From JACKAL01 sp964400355 (lineage in GTDB: Bacteria > Bdellovibrionota > Bdellovibrionia > Bdellovibrionales > JAGQZY01): a DNA stretch of 64,000 nt. The notes beneath the pieces were generated by a model that saw nothing but the letters and a program-made list of their open reading frames with translations, did not search any database and was not told the DNA's origin. A program made the translations under genes and the position numbers. Below are positions 25,552-33,807 of this stretch, one piece after another. The DNA lies in the NCBI GenBank assembly GCA_964400355.1, contig CAYNTO010000015.1, positions 1 through 64,000 of the forward strand, written 5' to 3'. Within the stretch, counting starts at the first letter, position 1. Every line of letters starts with the position of its first letter.

Positions 25552-27396
25552 TCAATCGTCGACGCCACCCTCATAATCGAGAGGCATCTTGTCGTGAATC
25601 TTCGCCATGTGGCTTAATATATCCGTGTACCCACGCCACACACCCTCAGGCAAGCGCCCTTTGACACTGGCGATGCCACGCTGCTGGCTGTATCTGTCTT
25701 TACCGCCTCTTCCGCTGGCCATGGCTGTTCCCAAACGAAAGAATCTTTCTAGGCAATCCAGATCTTTTTCGGCGCATCCGGCTTGTTTAGCGGTGATGCG
25801 CTTGAGTTTAAGGAGCTTTGCCACTTTCGATCGTCGCGCAGCCAAAGATTCTTTTGTTGGCGCACGCAAATAGCCCGCCTGAAATGCCGGTATGTTCAAA
25901 TCTCCGGAACCACTCGCCGAGTGACTCGCTACGCGTCCTGTATTTGCAACAGTGGATCCTGTGCCACTGCTATTACTTGCGGAAGCTACGTTGATAGCTG
26001 CATTGCGGTTCACACCCTCGGCGCCCAGGCCCGTGCCTTGCGAACGACTACCGGTTGCCGAAAAACTTCTCGCTCGAGTGCTACTTCCGCCGCCATCGCC
26101 CCATCCACCGCCGGAGTCTCCACCGGCCACGGCGTCACCCATAGTTTGACCCTGACCTGTCGCTTTAAAACCGCCACTGCCACCGCCGCTAGAGGAACCT
26201 GTGGTGCCCTGCAAAGGAATGCTCGAATTGCCAAATGGATTTGAAAAGTTGCCCGTGGCACTACCGCCACTGGAAGTTCCCGAAGTGGTGCCTGAGGTGT
26301 AGCCGGTGCCGTTACTCCCGCCCGTGTTCGACGTGCTGTTCTCCTGAGCCACTCCGCCGTTCGTTCGACCCGGTTGAGGATCTCCAGCGCCGTCGTCCCT
26401 CTTGGGAGTATCGTTGGTCACCACCGGATCGCGCCCCGTGGGTGCAGGAGTGTGCGTGGTCTTGGGATCAGGAGTGGAGGCAACAACGGGGTCCGGTGGT
26501 CGTGGAGTGGGCGTCACCACTCGTTCAGGGACGGGTACCTGATCTGCAGGATCCCCAGCATTTCTATTGTAATACCCCTCCGCAATCTCCATGGGATTGT
26601 ACGTCTCGGTCGGATTGGCTATCGACGTGCACACATTCTTTCCCTCTACGCAATAAGAAGGACCCATAAAATGATTGTTGGTTTCCACCACCCGAGGTTT
26701 TTGACCGCTGCCATAAATTCCGTCTTCGCTGACTGTCAGCATGTCCGCCGTTTTGTCCATGAGTTCATAGGCTTTCATCTGAGACTCTTTTTTTGTTTCG
26801 CCGTCCATCTGGGCGTGTCCACCGGTTCCGCATGTTTGGCGAATGCCGGCGAGTTCAGCGCTCAACTTGCTTCTTTCCTCTTTGCTACAGCTCATTGTAT
26901 TGTTCTTATTGTCTAAGTTGCTCAATGAACACAACGCCTCACAGCTCTTGTATTTTTCCGGGATCTCTTCGTTGCGTGCAGCGATATAGGCTTTTTTACA
27001 CTGGGCGAGTGGAATAGCAGTGTTGCACGAAGGGGGCGTGTTGGGGGTGACAACCGCGGGTTGCCCCTGCTTGGCGAGCCTTTCCTTTTCGGCTTTGTCC
27101 CGCGCTTCGGCACGCATTCTACGATTGCGCGATTCCACCGTACGGCAATTGTCGCGCTCTTTCGGAGTTTTAAATAATTCAGGTTTATTGCAGCGGTCTT
27201 CTGCTGAGGAATCCACATCCTCAGGCTTTTCGACCACCGTTTGTTTTTGGGTAGTGCACGAAACATCGAGATCCGAACACTGGCTCACATCATCTTCTTG
27301 CGCCAACGTTCCGCTAACATCGTCATCGACGTCTTTTGCAAATGCGGTATTTGTATTTAAATTCAAACTCAACAACAGCAACAGTGTGGCCAACAT
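25552..27396 (-). CDS. Exported Ser/Gly-rich protein with conserved C-terminal domain (paralogue 1)
   Basis: This 614-residue protein has a signal peptide (LATLLLLLSLNLNTNTAFA), a Cys-rich helical N-terminal region (CNTAIPLAQC, CEALCSL), a Pro/Thr-rich stretch (TPTPRPPDP), a long Ser/Gly/Thr linker (about 340-500) and a compact C-terminal domain. The last starts at IPAFQAGYLRAP and ends with PEGVWRGYTDILSHMAKIHD. The same layout and C-terminal domain recur in the next gene. The C-terminal domain is basic and helical with two Cys. I know no named family; it could be a surface or matrix protein whose terminal domain is an export or attachment signal. Confidence 0.75.
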   Translation of the reverse strand: MLATLLLLLSLNLNTNTAFAKDVDDDVSGTLAQEDDVSQCSDLDVSCTTQKQTVVEKPEDVDSSAEDRCNKPELFKTPKERDNCRTVESRNRRMRAEARDKAEKERLAKQGQPAVVTPNTPPSCNTAIPLAQCKKAYIAARNEEIPEKYKSCEALCSLSNLDNKNNTMSCSKEERSKLSAELAGIRQTCGTGGHAQMDGETKKESQMKAYELMDKTADMLTVSEDGIYGSGQKPRVVETNNHFMGPSYCVEGKNVCTSIANPTETYNPMEIAEGYYNRNAGDPADQVPVPERVVTPTPRPPDPVVASTPDPKTTHTPAPTGRDPVVTNDTPKRDDGAGDPQPGRTNGGVAQENSTSNTGGSNGTGYTSGTTSGTSSGGSATGNFSNPFGNSSIPLQGTTGSSSGGGSGGFKATGQGQTMGDAVAGGDSGGGWGDGGGSSTRARSFSATGSRSQGTGLGAEGVNRNAAINVASASNSSGTGSTVANTGRVASHSASGSGDLNIPAFQAGYLRAPTKESLAARRSKVAKLLKLKRITAKQAGCAEKDLDCLERFFRLGTAMASGRGGKDRYSQQRGIASVKGRLPEGVWRGYTDILSHMAKIHDKMPLDYEGGVDD

Positions 27397-27448
27397 GAGA
27401 ATCCCCCAACTAATGTCTTATCGGTGGACATGGGGAAAGATAAAGACA

Positions 27449-27469
27449 GGTGTTTCGGATTGAAACACC
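27449..27469. repeat. Hairpin between the two paralogous secreted protein genes
   Basis: GGTGTTTC pairs perfectly with GAAACACC around a five-base loop. It lies downstream of the gene ending at 27553 and about 50 bp upstream of the start at 27396, both on the minus strand. The minus-strand sequence after the stem is only moderately T-rich, so it is a weak terminator candidate for the upstream gene. Confidence 0.5.
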
Positions 27470-27552
27470 ATTCGTAAACTATTTTTTCAATTTAACAATT
27501 GATCTTATTCCATGTTAATTTCTCACGAAAACAAGTCAAAGATTACGACACA

Positions 27553-29550
27553 CTAGTTTTCCTCGATATCGCCTTCAAAGTTGAGAGGCAATCGATCGTG
27601 AACTTTAGAAATGTGACTGAGAATATCCACGTAACCACGCCACACACCTTTGGGAAGCTCCGAGTTCACACTGGCGATACCGCGCTGGTTGAACTGGGAT
27701 TTTACTTTTTTGCCGCGAGCGATTTTTAATCCTCCGCCACGCGCAAAAAATTTGTCCAAGCAATCGTAGTCGGTGTCTTTGCACCCGGCTTGCTTCGCCG
27801 TTAGACGAAATTTTTTGAGCATATTTGCAAGGCGCAGTTTGCGTTGTGCTAAAGGCTCTTTACCTGGGGTCTTATGATATCCCGCCTGAAAAGAGGGCGA
27901 GTTAAAATCCCCGTTGTTCGGAAACCGTGATCGTTCGCGATCCAACGAAGCGACAGACACACCACCACTTGGCGCATGCCCTCCACCGCCGCCAAACGCC
28001 GCACCGCTACCGCGATGAACACCTTCACTGCCCGACACTGACTGAAAAGTCGAAGCACCTGTTCCACGAAATGATCCTGCGCTAGAAACACCTTCGCCAT
28101 TGCCACCGATAGAATCACTGTCCATATCGGAATTGCTTTTTGTGCCCGTTCCCGCAAATGCCGTCGACGAGGAGTTGGCACTGCCGCCGCCAGTGGCGCT
28201 CACCGGTTTAAAGTTGGAATTATCAAAGGGATTGGAAAACATTCCCGAAGACGACCCAGAGCTCGAGCTCGAGCTTGAACTGGAGCTCGAACCTGAGCTT
28301 GCTTCTGGACCTGCTCCTGAACCGCCATTCGTGGCCGCAGGATCTCTTTTAGTCTCGGAGCCATCGCCTGGATTGGACGCGGTGGTGGTGGGATCGGTTT
28401 TTGTGGTTGTCACCGGATCGCGAGAGACCGGGTCGCGCGTCACTACCGGATCTCTAGACACAGGATCCACTCTCGGCGTGGTGGGAGTTGGGTTTGTCAC
28501 CACTGGCCCCGGCGGTGTGTATGGCTGTTGGCGATAGGGTGACGGCGATGGCACGGGTACACCCACGTATTCACACGCTGATTGTATTCCAGAAGCACAA
28601 TTCGACTCACGCGCCTTTGCGTAGTCATCGTGTGCTTTTCCCTGAGCATCCACGTACTCCACTTTATCGGGAGCGGGCCCCGCACCGGTATCATGAGCAA
28701 CAATTTTTCGCGCCTTGATCCCATCCTCGAGTGGGGTAGAATATTCGGTGTAGAACTCGTTACTATCTGTAACTGGAGCTCTGTTGTTTTTGAGATCTTC
28801 CACTTTTTTTAGCTCTGCATCAGAAATTGTATTACAAGCCATTAAGGATTGGCCAGAACGACACATCTTGCGATTTTCCGCATCTTCCGGCGTCGCGTAG
28901 GAATCGAGCCGTTCCGACTCACGATCCACACACGCAGCCGTTTTACAATCGCCCGCTCCACCCGAATCCGTATTGGCGTCCGCATTGCCCGAGCGGCCAT
29001 TTCCACCTGGCACTGAACATGTGCGGTGTTTGTCGGAAATTTTTGCCAGAATTCGAGTCTTCTCCTCTGGCTGGCAACCCAATACGAGTCGATCGACAGA
29101 CGGAGTCACAAGTGTACAGAGTGCGATGCACGATTTGATCGCGGTGTTTCGTGCGTCCCGACTGTCGGGATCATTATCACCGCCCGCCAAAGCACTTTGC
29201 GCTTTAGAGTGGGCCGAGTTGCACTGACTGATCACCGTCGAAGGTTCGCAGCGCTTTTGCGCTTCGGCGACCTGGCGAGCTTGGGCTCCTTGATTTTCGC
29301 GCTGTATACGCTCCTTAGCGTTGCGCGTGGTTTGCCGTTTAGCGCCCTCAAGACACTTCTTTACGCCCTCTGCGGTACGATTCATTCCGCACAACTCTTC
29401 GCCTGTATTTTTAGTGTCCTCTTCCTTAACTTCAACAGCGTCGTCTGACATGAGGTTGTCGACACACTCATCATATTTGGCACCATCGTATTTTTCGCAT
29501 GGTTCGGGTGATGCCCAAGCCATGGATAGATAGAGAAGGACCGAAATCAC
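27553..29550 (-). CDS. Exported Ser/Gly-rich protein with conserved C-terminal domain (paralogue 2)
   Basis: This 665-residue protein starts at a GTG preceded by AAGGGGGAAACT and has a short signal peptide (ISVLLYLSMAWAS). The layout copies the neighbouring paralogue: Cys-rich N-terminal half, Pro/Thr/Asp linker (DPVVTRDPVSRDPV), poly-Ser/Gly tract (about 430-460) and the same C-terminal domain (SPSFQAGYHKTPGKEPLAQR to PKGVWRGYVDILSHISKVHD). The C-terminal domains are about half identical by eye, far more than the linkers. An imperfect hexamer repeat encodes the Ser tract. Function unknown; surface location is inferred. Confidence 0.75.
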   Translation of the reverse strand: MISVLLYLSMAWASPEPCEKYDGAKYDECVDNLMSDDAVEVKEEDTKNTGEELCGMNRTAEGVKKCLEGAKRQTTRNAKERIQRENQGAQARQVAEAQKRCEPSTVISQCNSAHSKAQSALAGGDNDPDSRDARNTAIKSCIALCTLVTPSVDRLVLGCQPEEKTRILAKISDKHRTCSVPGGNGRSGNADANTDSGGAGDCKTAACVDRESERLDSYATPEDAENRKMCRSGQSLMACNTISDAELKKVEDLKNNRAPVTDSNEFYTEYSTPLEDGIKARKIVAHDTGAGPAPDKVEYVDAQGKAHDDYAKARESNCASGIQSACEYVGVPVPSPSPYRQQPYTPPGPVVTNPTPTTPRVDPVSRDPVVTRDPVSRDPVTTTKTDPTTTASNPGDGSETKRDPAATNGGSGAGPEASSGSSSSSSSSSSSGSSSGMFSNPFDNSNFKPVSATGGGSANSSSTAFAGTGTKSNSDMDSDSIGGNGEGVSSAGSFRGTGASTFQSVSGSEGVHRGSGAAFGGGGGHAPSGGVSVASLDRERSRFPNNGDFNSPSFQAGYHKTPGKEPLAQRKLRLANMLKKFRLTAKQAGCKDTDYDCLDKFFARGGGLKIARGKKVKSQFNQRGIASVNSELPKGVWRGYVDILSHISKVHDRLPLNFEGDIEEN
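28253..28304. repeat. Imperfect GAGCTC-type hexamer repeat encoding poly-Ser
   Basis: The plus strand runs through repeated GAGCTC/GAGCTT/GAACTG hexamers; the minus strand encodes mostly alternating Ser codons. Units are multiples of three, so slippage would change linker length without breaking the frame. Confidence 0.6.
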
Positions 29551-29662
29551 AGTTTCCCCCTTAAGGTTACTGGATCTTTATCGGTATACTTTCAGCATAT
29601 GTGAATGCTTTTTGTTGTTTATCTCAAATGAATACACCAAGTGAATCACACTGAGACACTAT

Positions 29663-30313
29663 TCAGCGAAAACGGCGCAGTATCTGCACGGCAGTGAGGA
29701 GCTTTTCAATGCTCACCTCGGAGGGCGCAATGGCGGGCCCGATATCCAAATAGATCTTTGCCCACAGTTTGCGCGGACGTTTTGCAAGAAGCGTTTTGTC
29801 GTAGCGACTAAAAAGGCTCCCCCACAGACCACTCAAAGCCATCGGGATAACAGGAACTGGAACCGATTTTAATAGTTTTAAGATCCCCGGGCGAAACTCG
29901 CTGAATTCACCATCGTAAGTGATTTTTCCCTCGGGAAACACACATATAATGCCACCGGTTTCTAAAACCTCTTCCATTTTTTGAAACGCCCGCGCATAGA
30001 GTTCAGGATTGTCTTTTTGCGAGCAAATCAAGATCACCTTGGCCTGCATGAAGAGCTTCTTCATAAGAAAGCCGCCTTTAAAGTAGGAATGGTCCATCAC
30101 AAAGCTCACTGGCCGGCGCGCCGACGCGTAGATGATCAGCCAATCCACGAAGCTCACGTGATTGCACACGCATACAGCCGGCCCTTCCAGTGGGATATTC
30201 TCGTTGCCGGTCACGCGCACACGATAGATCACCCGCGCAACAATCCAAGCCGCGAGTCGAAAAACAAATTCCGGATAAAATTCCTTGGCAAGAAATAGTT
30301 CTGAAAACTTCAT
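29663..30313 (-). CDS. 1-acyl-sn-glycerol-3-phosphate acyltransferase (PlsC family)
   Basis: This 216-residue membrane-associated acyltransferase has the catalytic NHVSFVDWL (HX4D, about 51-59) and the substrate motif FPEGKITYDGEFSEFRPG. These enzymes acylate lysophosphatidate or related lysolipids at the inner membrane. The start overlaps the end of mpl by 4 bp (ATGA), so it is the last gene of the murein-recycling operon. That context could mean a side function, but the family motif set is standard. A second PlsC-type gene lies at 59491. Confidence 0.88.
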   Translation of the reverse strand: MKFSELFLAKEFYPEFVFRLAAWIVARVIYRVRVTGNENIPLEGPAVCVCNHVSFVDWLIIYASARRPVSFVMDHSYFKGGFLMKKLFMQAKVILICSQKDNPELYARAFQKMEEVLETGGIICVFPEGKITYDGEFSEFRPGILKLLKSVPVPVIPMALSGLWGSLFSRYDKTLLAKRPRKLWAKIYLDIGPAIAPSEVSIEKLLTAVQILRRFR

Positions 30314-31719
30314 AGTGTGTTTAACAACTTTTCGTAAATTCCATCGAAGCCACCGTTACTCATTACCAATACGATGTCGCCAGGCCGGGCATTGGCTTTA
30401 ATTTTAGCGATAATAGCGTCGACGCCGTCACACACAAAACCGCTTACACCTTTTTTATTGATCTCCGAGATCAGCTTTTCGCTGGAAAACCGCTGGTCCT
30501 CGGGCAGAGCTTGAATGTTGAATGGCTTGGCGATATACGCAAAATCCGTGTGGGAGAAGGCCGCCGCATAGTCCTTCTGAAAAACATTACGGCGAGAGGT
30601 CGCCGAGCGCGGCTCAAACACAGCGTGCAATTTGTTGTCGCCTTTACGTTTTAAAAAGGTTTTTAAAGTTTGCTCGACCGCCGATGGATGGTGAGCGAAG
30701 TCTTCGATCACTAAAATTCCATTGGGTTCACCAATGATCTCCTGACGGCGCTTCACACCCTTGAATGTGGTGAATGCTTTGTGTATGTCCAACTCCCAGC
30801 CGAGAGTTTTTGCCACCGCGACCACGTAGGCTGCATTGAACGCATTGTACTCGCCAAAAAGAGGAAGCTGATAGGTGTCTTTATATCCATTCATGGAGAG
30901 AGTGAATGATATGCCTTCACGAATAGGTTTCACGCCGTTCACCACAATGTTCGCAGAGTTTCCACTGCTTGCCGGTGCGCCTACAGATACGGTTTTGCAC
31001 TTGGCAAAAGACAGTAGACTAAGAATATTTTTGTCGTCAGCATTGTAAATCAGTGTTCCCTCGGGAGGAATCAATTCGATCAAGCTTTTGAAAGCCGCTT
31101 TGACCGCATCGAGGTCTTTGTAAATATCGGCATGGTCAAATTCCACGCTGGTCAACACCACCGTGCGCGGTTTGTAGTGAATAAATTTGGGAACTTTATC
31201 AAAAAAAGCTGTATCGTACTCGTCGCCTTCGATCACAAAGTAATTTCCCTTGGGATTCTGGAATGAAACACCGTAGTTTTTAGGTATTCCACCGACCATA
31301 AACCCCGGCTGTAAGTGGGCGCACTCGGCCACCCACGCCATAAGCGATGTGGTTGTGGATTTTCCATGGGTTCCCGAAATCACCACACTATGGCGATCCT
31401 CGATGACGAATTCACTCATCGCTTTCGGCAAACTCATGTATGGGAGATTCAATCTAAAAACCTCCTCGGCTTCCACATTCCCGCGGGAGATCACATTGCC
31501 GATGATCACTAAATCAGGTCGACTCTGCACATTTTCTGCGGCGTAGGATTTAAAAAGAGGTATACGCAACTTTTCCAATTGCAACGACATGGGAGGATAA
31601 AAATTGGAATCGCTTCCGGTCACCTTATAGCCTTTATCGTTGAACAGGCCGGCAAGGCTTGCCATGGCGGTTCCACAGATGCCGATGAAATGAATGTGAG
31701 CGCCTTTTTTTAACTGCAT
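30310..31719 (-). CDS. mpl: UDP-MurNAc:L-Ala-gamma-D-Glu-meso-DAP ligase (murein peptide ligase)
   Basis: Mpl attaches recycled murein tripeptide to UDP-MurNAc in the cytosol, bypassing three Mur ligases. The 469-residue protein has the Mur N-terminal nucleotide fold (HIHFIGICGTAMASLAGLF), the ATP loop SGTHGKSTTTSLMAW near 113, and the Mpl-type GDEYDTAFFDKVPKF stretch that separates it from MurC. IEDFAHHPSAVEQT (near 340) is also diagnostic. GGAG is seven bases before the ATG. It lies downstream of LD-carboxypeptidase and serine hydrolase genes with almost no spacing, matching a murein-recycling operon. Confidence 0.95.
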   Translation of the reverse strand: MQLKKGAHIHFIGICGTAMASLAGLFNDKGYKVTGSDSNFYPPMSLQLEKLRIPLFKSYAAENVQSRPDLVIIGNVISRGNVEAEEVFRLNLPYMSLPKAMSEFVIEDRHSVVISGTHGKSTTTSLMAWVAECAHLQPGFMVGGIPKNYGVSFQNPKGNYFVIEGDEYDTAFFDKVPKFIHYKPRTVVLTSVEFDHADIYKDLDAVKAAFKSLIELIPPEGTLIYNADDKNILSLLSFAKCKTVSVGAPASSGNSANIVVNGVKPIREGISFTLSMNGYKDTYQLPLFGEYNAFNAAYVVAVAKTLGWELDIHKAFTTFKGVKRRQEIIGEPNGILVIEDFAHHPSAVEQTLKTFLKRKGDNKLHAVFEPRSATSRRNVFQKDYAAAFSHTDFAYIAKPFNIQALPEDQRFSSEKLISEINKKGVSGFVCDGVDAIIAKIKANARPGDIVLVMSNGGFDGIYEKLLNTL

Positions 31720-31723
31720 GCTA

Positions 31724-32764
31724 CTACTCCGTCAAAGTTTCCATAATCATATTGTGAATTTTTGGGCGCTCTCTACGAAACATTTCGTTTTCGCGCGTGG
31801 GGTAAGTGCGATTCGCGAGCACCACAGCCATCACATCCTTTTTGCGATCCCACCAAAACGATGTTCCTGTAAAACCAGTATGCCCGACGCTCTTGAGATC
31901 GAAGTGTGCCCCGCAACTGGCTTTTCCCTCTGTCGGCATCATAAAACCCAAAGCCCAATCACCGCGGGTTCGCGGAATAGCCCGACGCAAATACTTTTGC
32001 ACGATGGACGCACGCGTGAAGGCGGTATCCTCACTGGCCGCTTTTCTCAACCACAAACCCCAGTCGAGAACATCCTGCGGACGGCCAAATAGACCAGCGT
32101 GCGAACTCACGCCAAGAAGCGACCACGTGTTTTCGTCGTGCACCTCACCTTGGATAATCTTTTTGCGCCACGGGCAATTCTCCGTGGGCGCATAGGCACT
32201 GCGCTTGTAGACCGGCGAGTTGTTCTTATTAAAATGGAGATGACTGTCCGGCAATTCCCTATCACGGAAGCGCGACCATACTAAATCCAGTGAGGTTTCT
32301 TCGAGGTTCTCTACTATAAAACCCAAAATAAAAAAATCGATATCTGAATACACCGCCTGGCTTTCCGGTTTGGGCTCGAGGTCACGGATCATTTTCTGCA
32401 AGTGCTGGCGCTTTTCATAGAGCGAGGAAAACTCCATGATTTCTTTGTAAAGGGGCAGCCACCACACATTTCCAGCGACATGGGAGAGAAGCTGTGCAAT
32501 GGTTGCCGGACCGTTGTACCACGGCAGATGTTTCACCACCGGGTCTTCGGCGAGCAGCATACCGCGACTTTCAAAACTCATGTACTGGGTGGCGGTAAAT
32601 ATCACTTTGGTGAGCGAGGCAAGATCGTAGTACGGCCACGTTTTCCCCCACGACACGTCTAAAACTTTTTGTCCTTTTTGCGCGACAAGGACTCGAACGC
32701 CTGGAGCCGCTTCACGTGGAAGGTGGTTCAACTTTTTAAGCAGTGTTTTTTCGAGAGAACTCAT
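31724..32764 (-). CDS. Serine hydrolase of the beta-lactamase/penicillin-binding class C family
   Basis: Starting at the ATG that overlaps the LD-carboxypeptidase stop by 4 bp, the protein has 346 residues and no signal peptide. It has the SxxK motif SLTK (S50, K53), a YSDID element where the family has YxN (about residue 140), and GHTGFTG (near 300) in place of KTG. The overall pattern fits the EstB/AmpH-like esterase-peptidase branch rather than a classical beta-lactamase. Lack of a signal peptide points to cytosolic action, perhaps on recycled muropeptides, given the Mpl and LdcA-like neighbours. Confidence 0.85.
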   Translation of the reverse strand: MSSLEKTLLKKLNHLPREAAPGVRVLVAQKGQKVLDVSWGKTWPYYDLASLTKVIFTATQYMSFESRGMLLAEDPVVKHLPWYNGPATIAQLLSHVAGNVWWLPLYKEIMEFSSLYEKRQHLQKMIRDLEPKPESQAVYSDIDFFILGFIVENLEETSLDLVWSRFRDRELPDSHLHFNKNNSPVYKRSAYAPTENCPWRKKIIQGEVHDENTWSLLGVSSHAGLFGRPQDVLDWGLWLRKAASEDTAFTRASIVQKYLRRAIPRTRGDWALGFMMPTEGKASCGAHFDLKSVGHTGFTGTSFWWDRKKDVMAVVLANRTYPTRENEMFRRERPKIHNMIMETLTE

Positions 32765-33690
32765 GCGCGAATTCCAGTGGAAACAGAAATGCCGTGTCGG
32801 CCGTCTGAGCAAAAAATTTCTGCTGCTGTCATGAGCGGAAGAGTGCGAGAATTGGGAATGTGCCCTGAGTTTATTCCCTTAAAAACCGGGCATGCGAGCC
32901 GTTCCGCGAAAACTTTGAGCACTTTTGGAACCTTACTCGGTTTTCCGTTGGGTTCCTCTCCGCCCGTGAACGGTCCAAACACCACCACCTGCGCCGATTG
33001 CAGTAAACCGAGCGACCACATATGCTCCAGCACGCGATCAACACGATAACCTCGCTCGCCGATGTCTTCGAGAAAAAGTATTTTTCTTTTTGTCTGGAGC
33101 TGCAATGGCGTGCCAAATGTTGATTGCGTCGTCACTAAGTTTCCACCAACAATCTTTGACCGCAGAGTTTTTAGTGCGCGGGCCGACGAGTTGAGAGGCG
33201 TGAGGGCAAACTCCACGCTGTCCTGAACTCCAAAAAGAATTCTTTTCATTTCCCCAATCCGCGTTTGCGACAAACTGTGCAATCGGTCGGCATGGGGGCC
33301 GTGCAAACTGCCCCACCCCCACTGATTATTGATATACTGATGAAGTGTGGTGATGTCGCTAAAACCAATGAGAAGTTTACGATCTTTGCGCGGCTTGTAC
33401 CTTTGCAAATACTTGAGGAGATGAATCGACCCATATCCACCGCGAGCTGCCCAGATAATACGCGCGTCGCTCTCGAGCGCGGCTTTGAGGTGCTTCCAGC
33501 GGTTGGCCTCACTGCTCGCACTCACGGGGTGCTTTCCGATAAGCCCTTTGGGGATCACAACGTGTACACCCCATCCCTGCAGGACTTTTGTCGAGAGCTG
33601 AAGGTCTTGGCGGCGAAATACCATTCCGGGAGCAATAATGCACACACGATCACCTGGACGTAGAGCTGGAATTTTGCCGTCAGATAGCAT
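32761..33690 (-). CDS. LD-carboxypeptidase (peptidase S66, LdcA/MccF type)
   Basis: Family S66 enzymes remove the terminal D-Ala from murein tetrapeptide in the cytosol. From the ATG at 33690 (GAGG six bases upstream) the protein has 309 residues. It starts with the family N-terminus LRPGDRVCIIAPG, and has RGGYGS, the nucleophile S111 in GFSDIT, the Glu in LEDIGERGYRVDR and the His in GHIPNSRTLP. An in-frame ATG at 33741 would add 17 residues outside the family pattern. It is the first gene of the LdcA-like/serine hydrolase/mpl/plsC set. Confidence 0.93.
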   Translation of the reverse strand: MLSDGKIPALRPGDRVCIIAPGMVFRRQDLQLSTKVLQGWGVHVVIPKGLIGKHPVSASSEANRWKHLKAALESDARIIWAARGGYGSIHLLKYLQRYKPRKDRKLLIGFSDITTLHQYINNQWGWGSLHGPHADRLHSLSQTRIGEMKRILFGVQDSVEFALTPLNSSARALKTLRSKIVGGNLVTTQSTFGTPLQLQTKRKILFLEDIGERGYRVDRVLEHMWSLGLLQSAQVVVFGPFTGGEEPNGKPSKVPKVLKVFAERLACPVFKGINSGHIPNSRTLPLMTAAEIFCSDGRHGISVSTGIRA

Positions 33691-33807
33691 GTGTGGCCTC
33701 GATGTCGGTCCGGTTTTAGAAGGGAATTCTCCCCATCTCAAATAACGCTAATTTATTGAAAATCCTTTGTAAAGGTCAATTATAGTTTTCCCGATAAGGA
33801 GTCACCT

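Noticed and set aside
28100..28537. 145-codon plus-strand frame rich in Glu/Leu repeats
   Set aside because: It is the antisense of the Ser-tract of the secreted protein gene; the repetitive composition is a by-product of the hexamer repeat.
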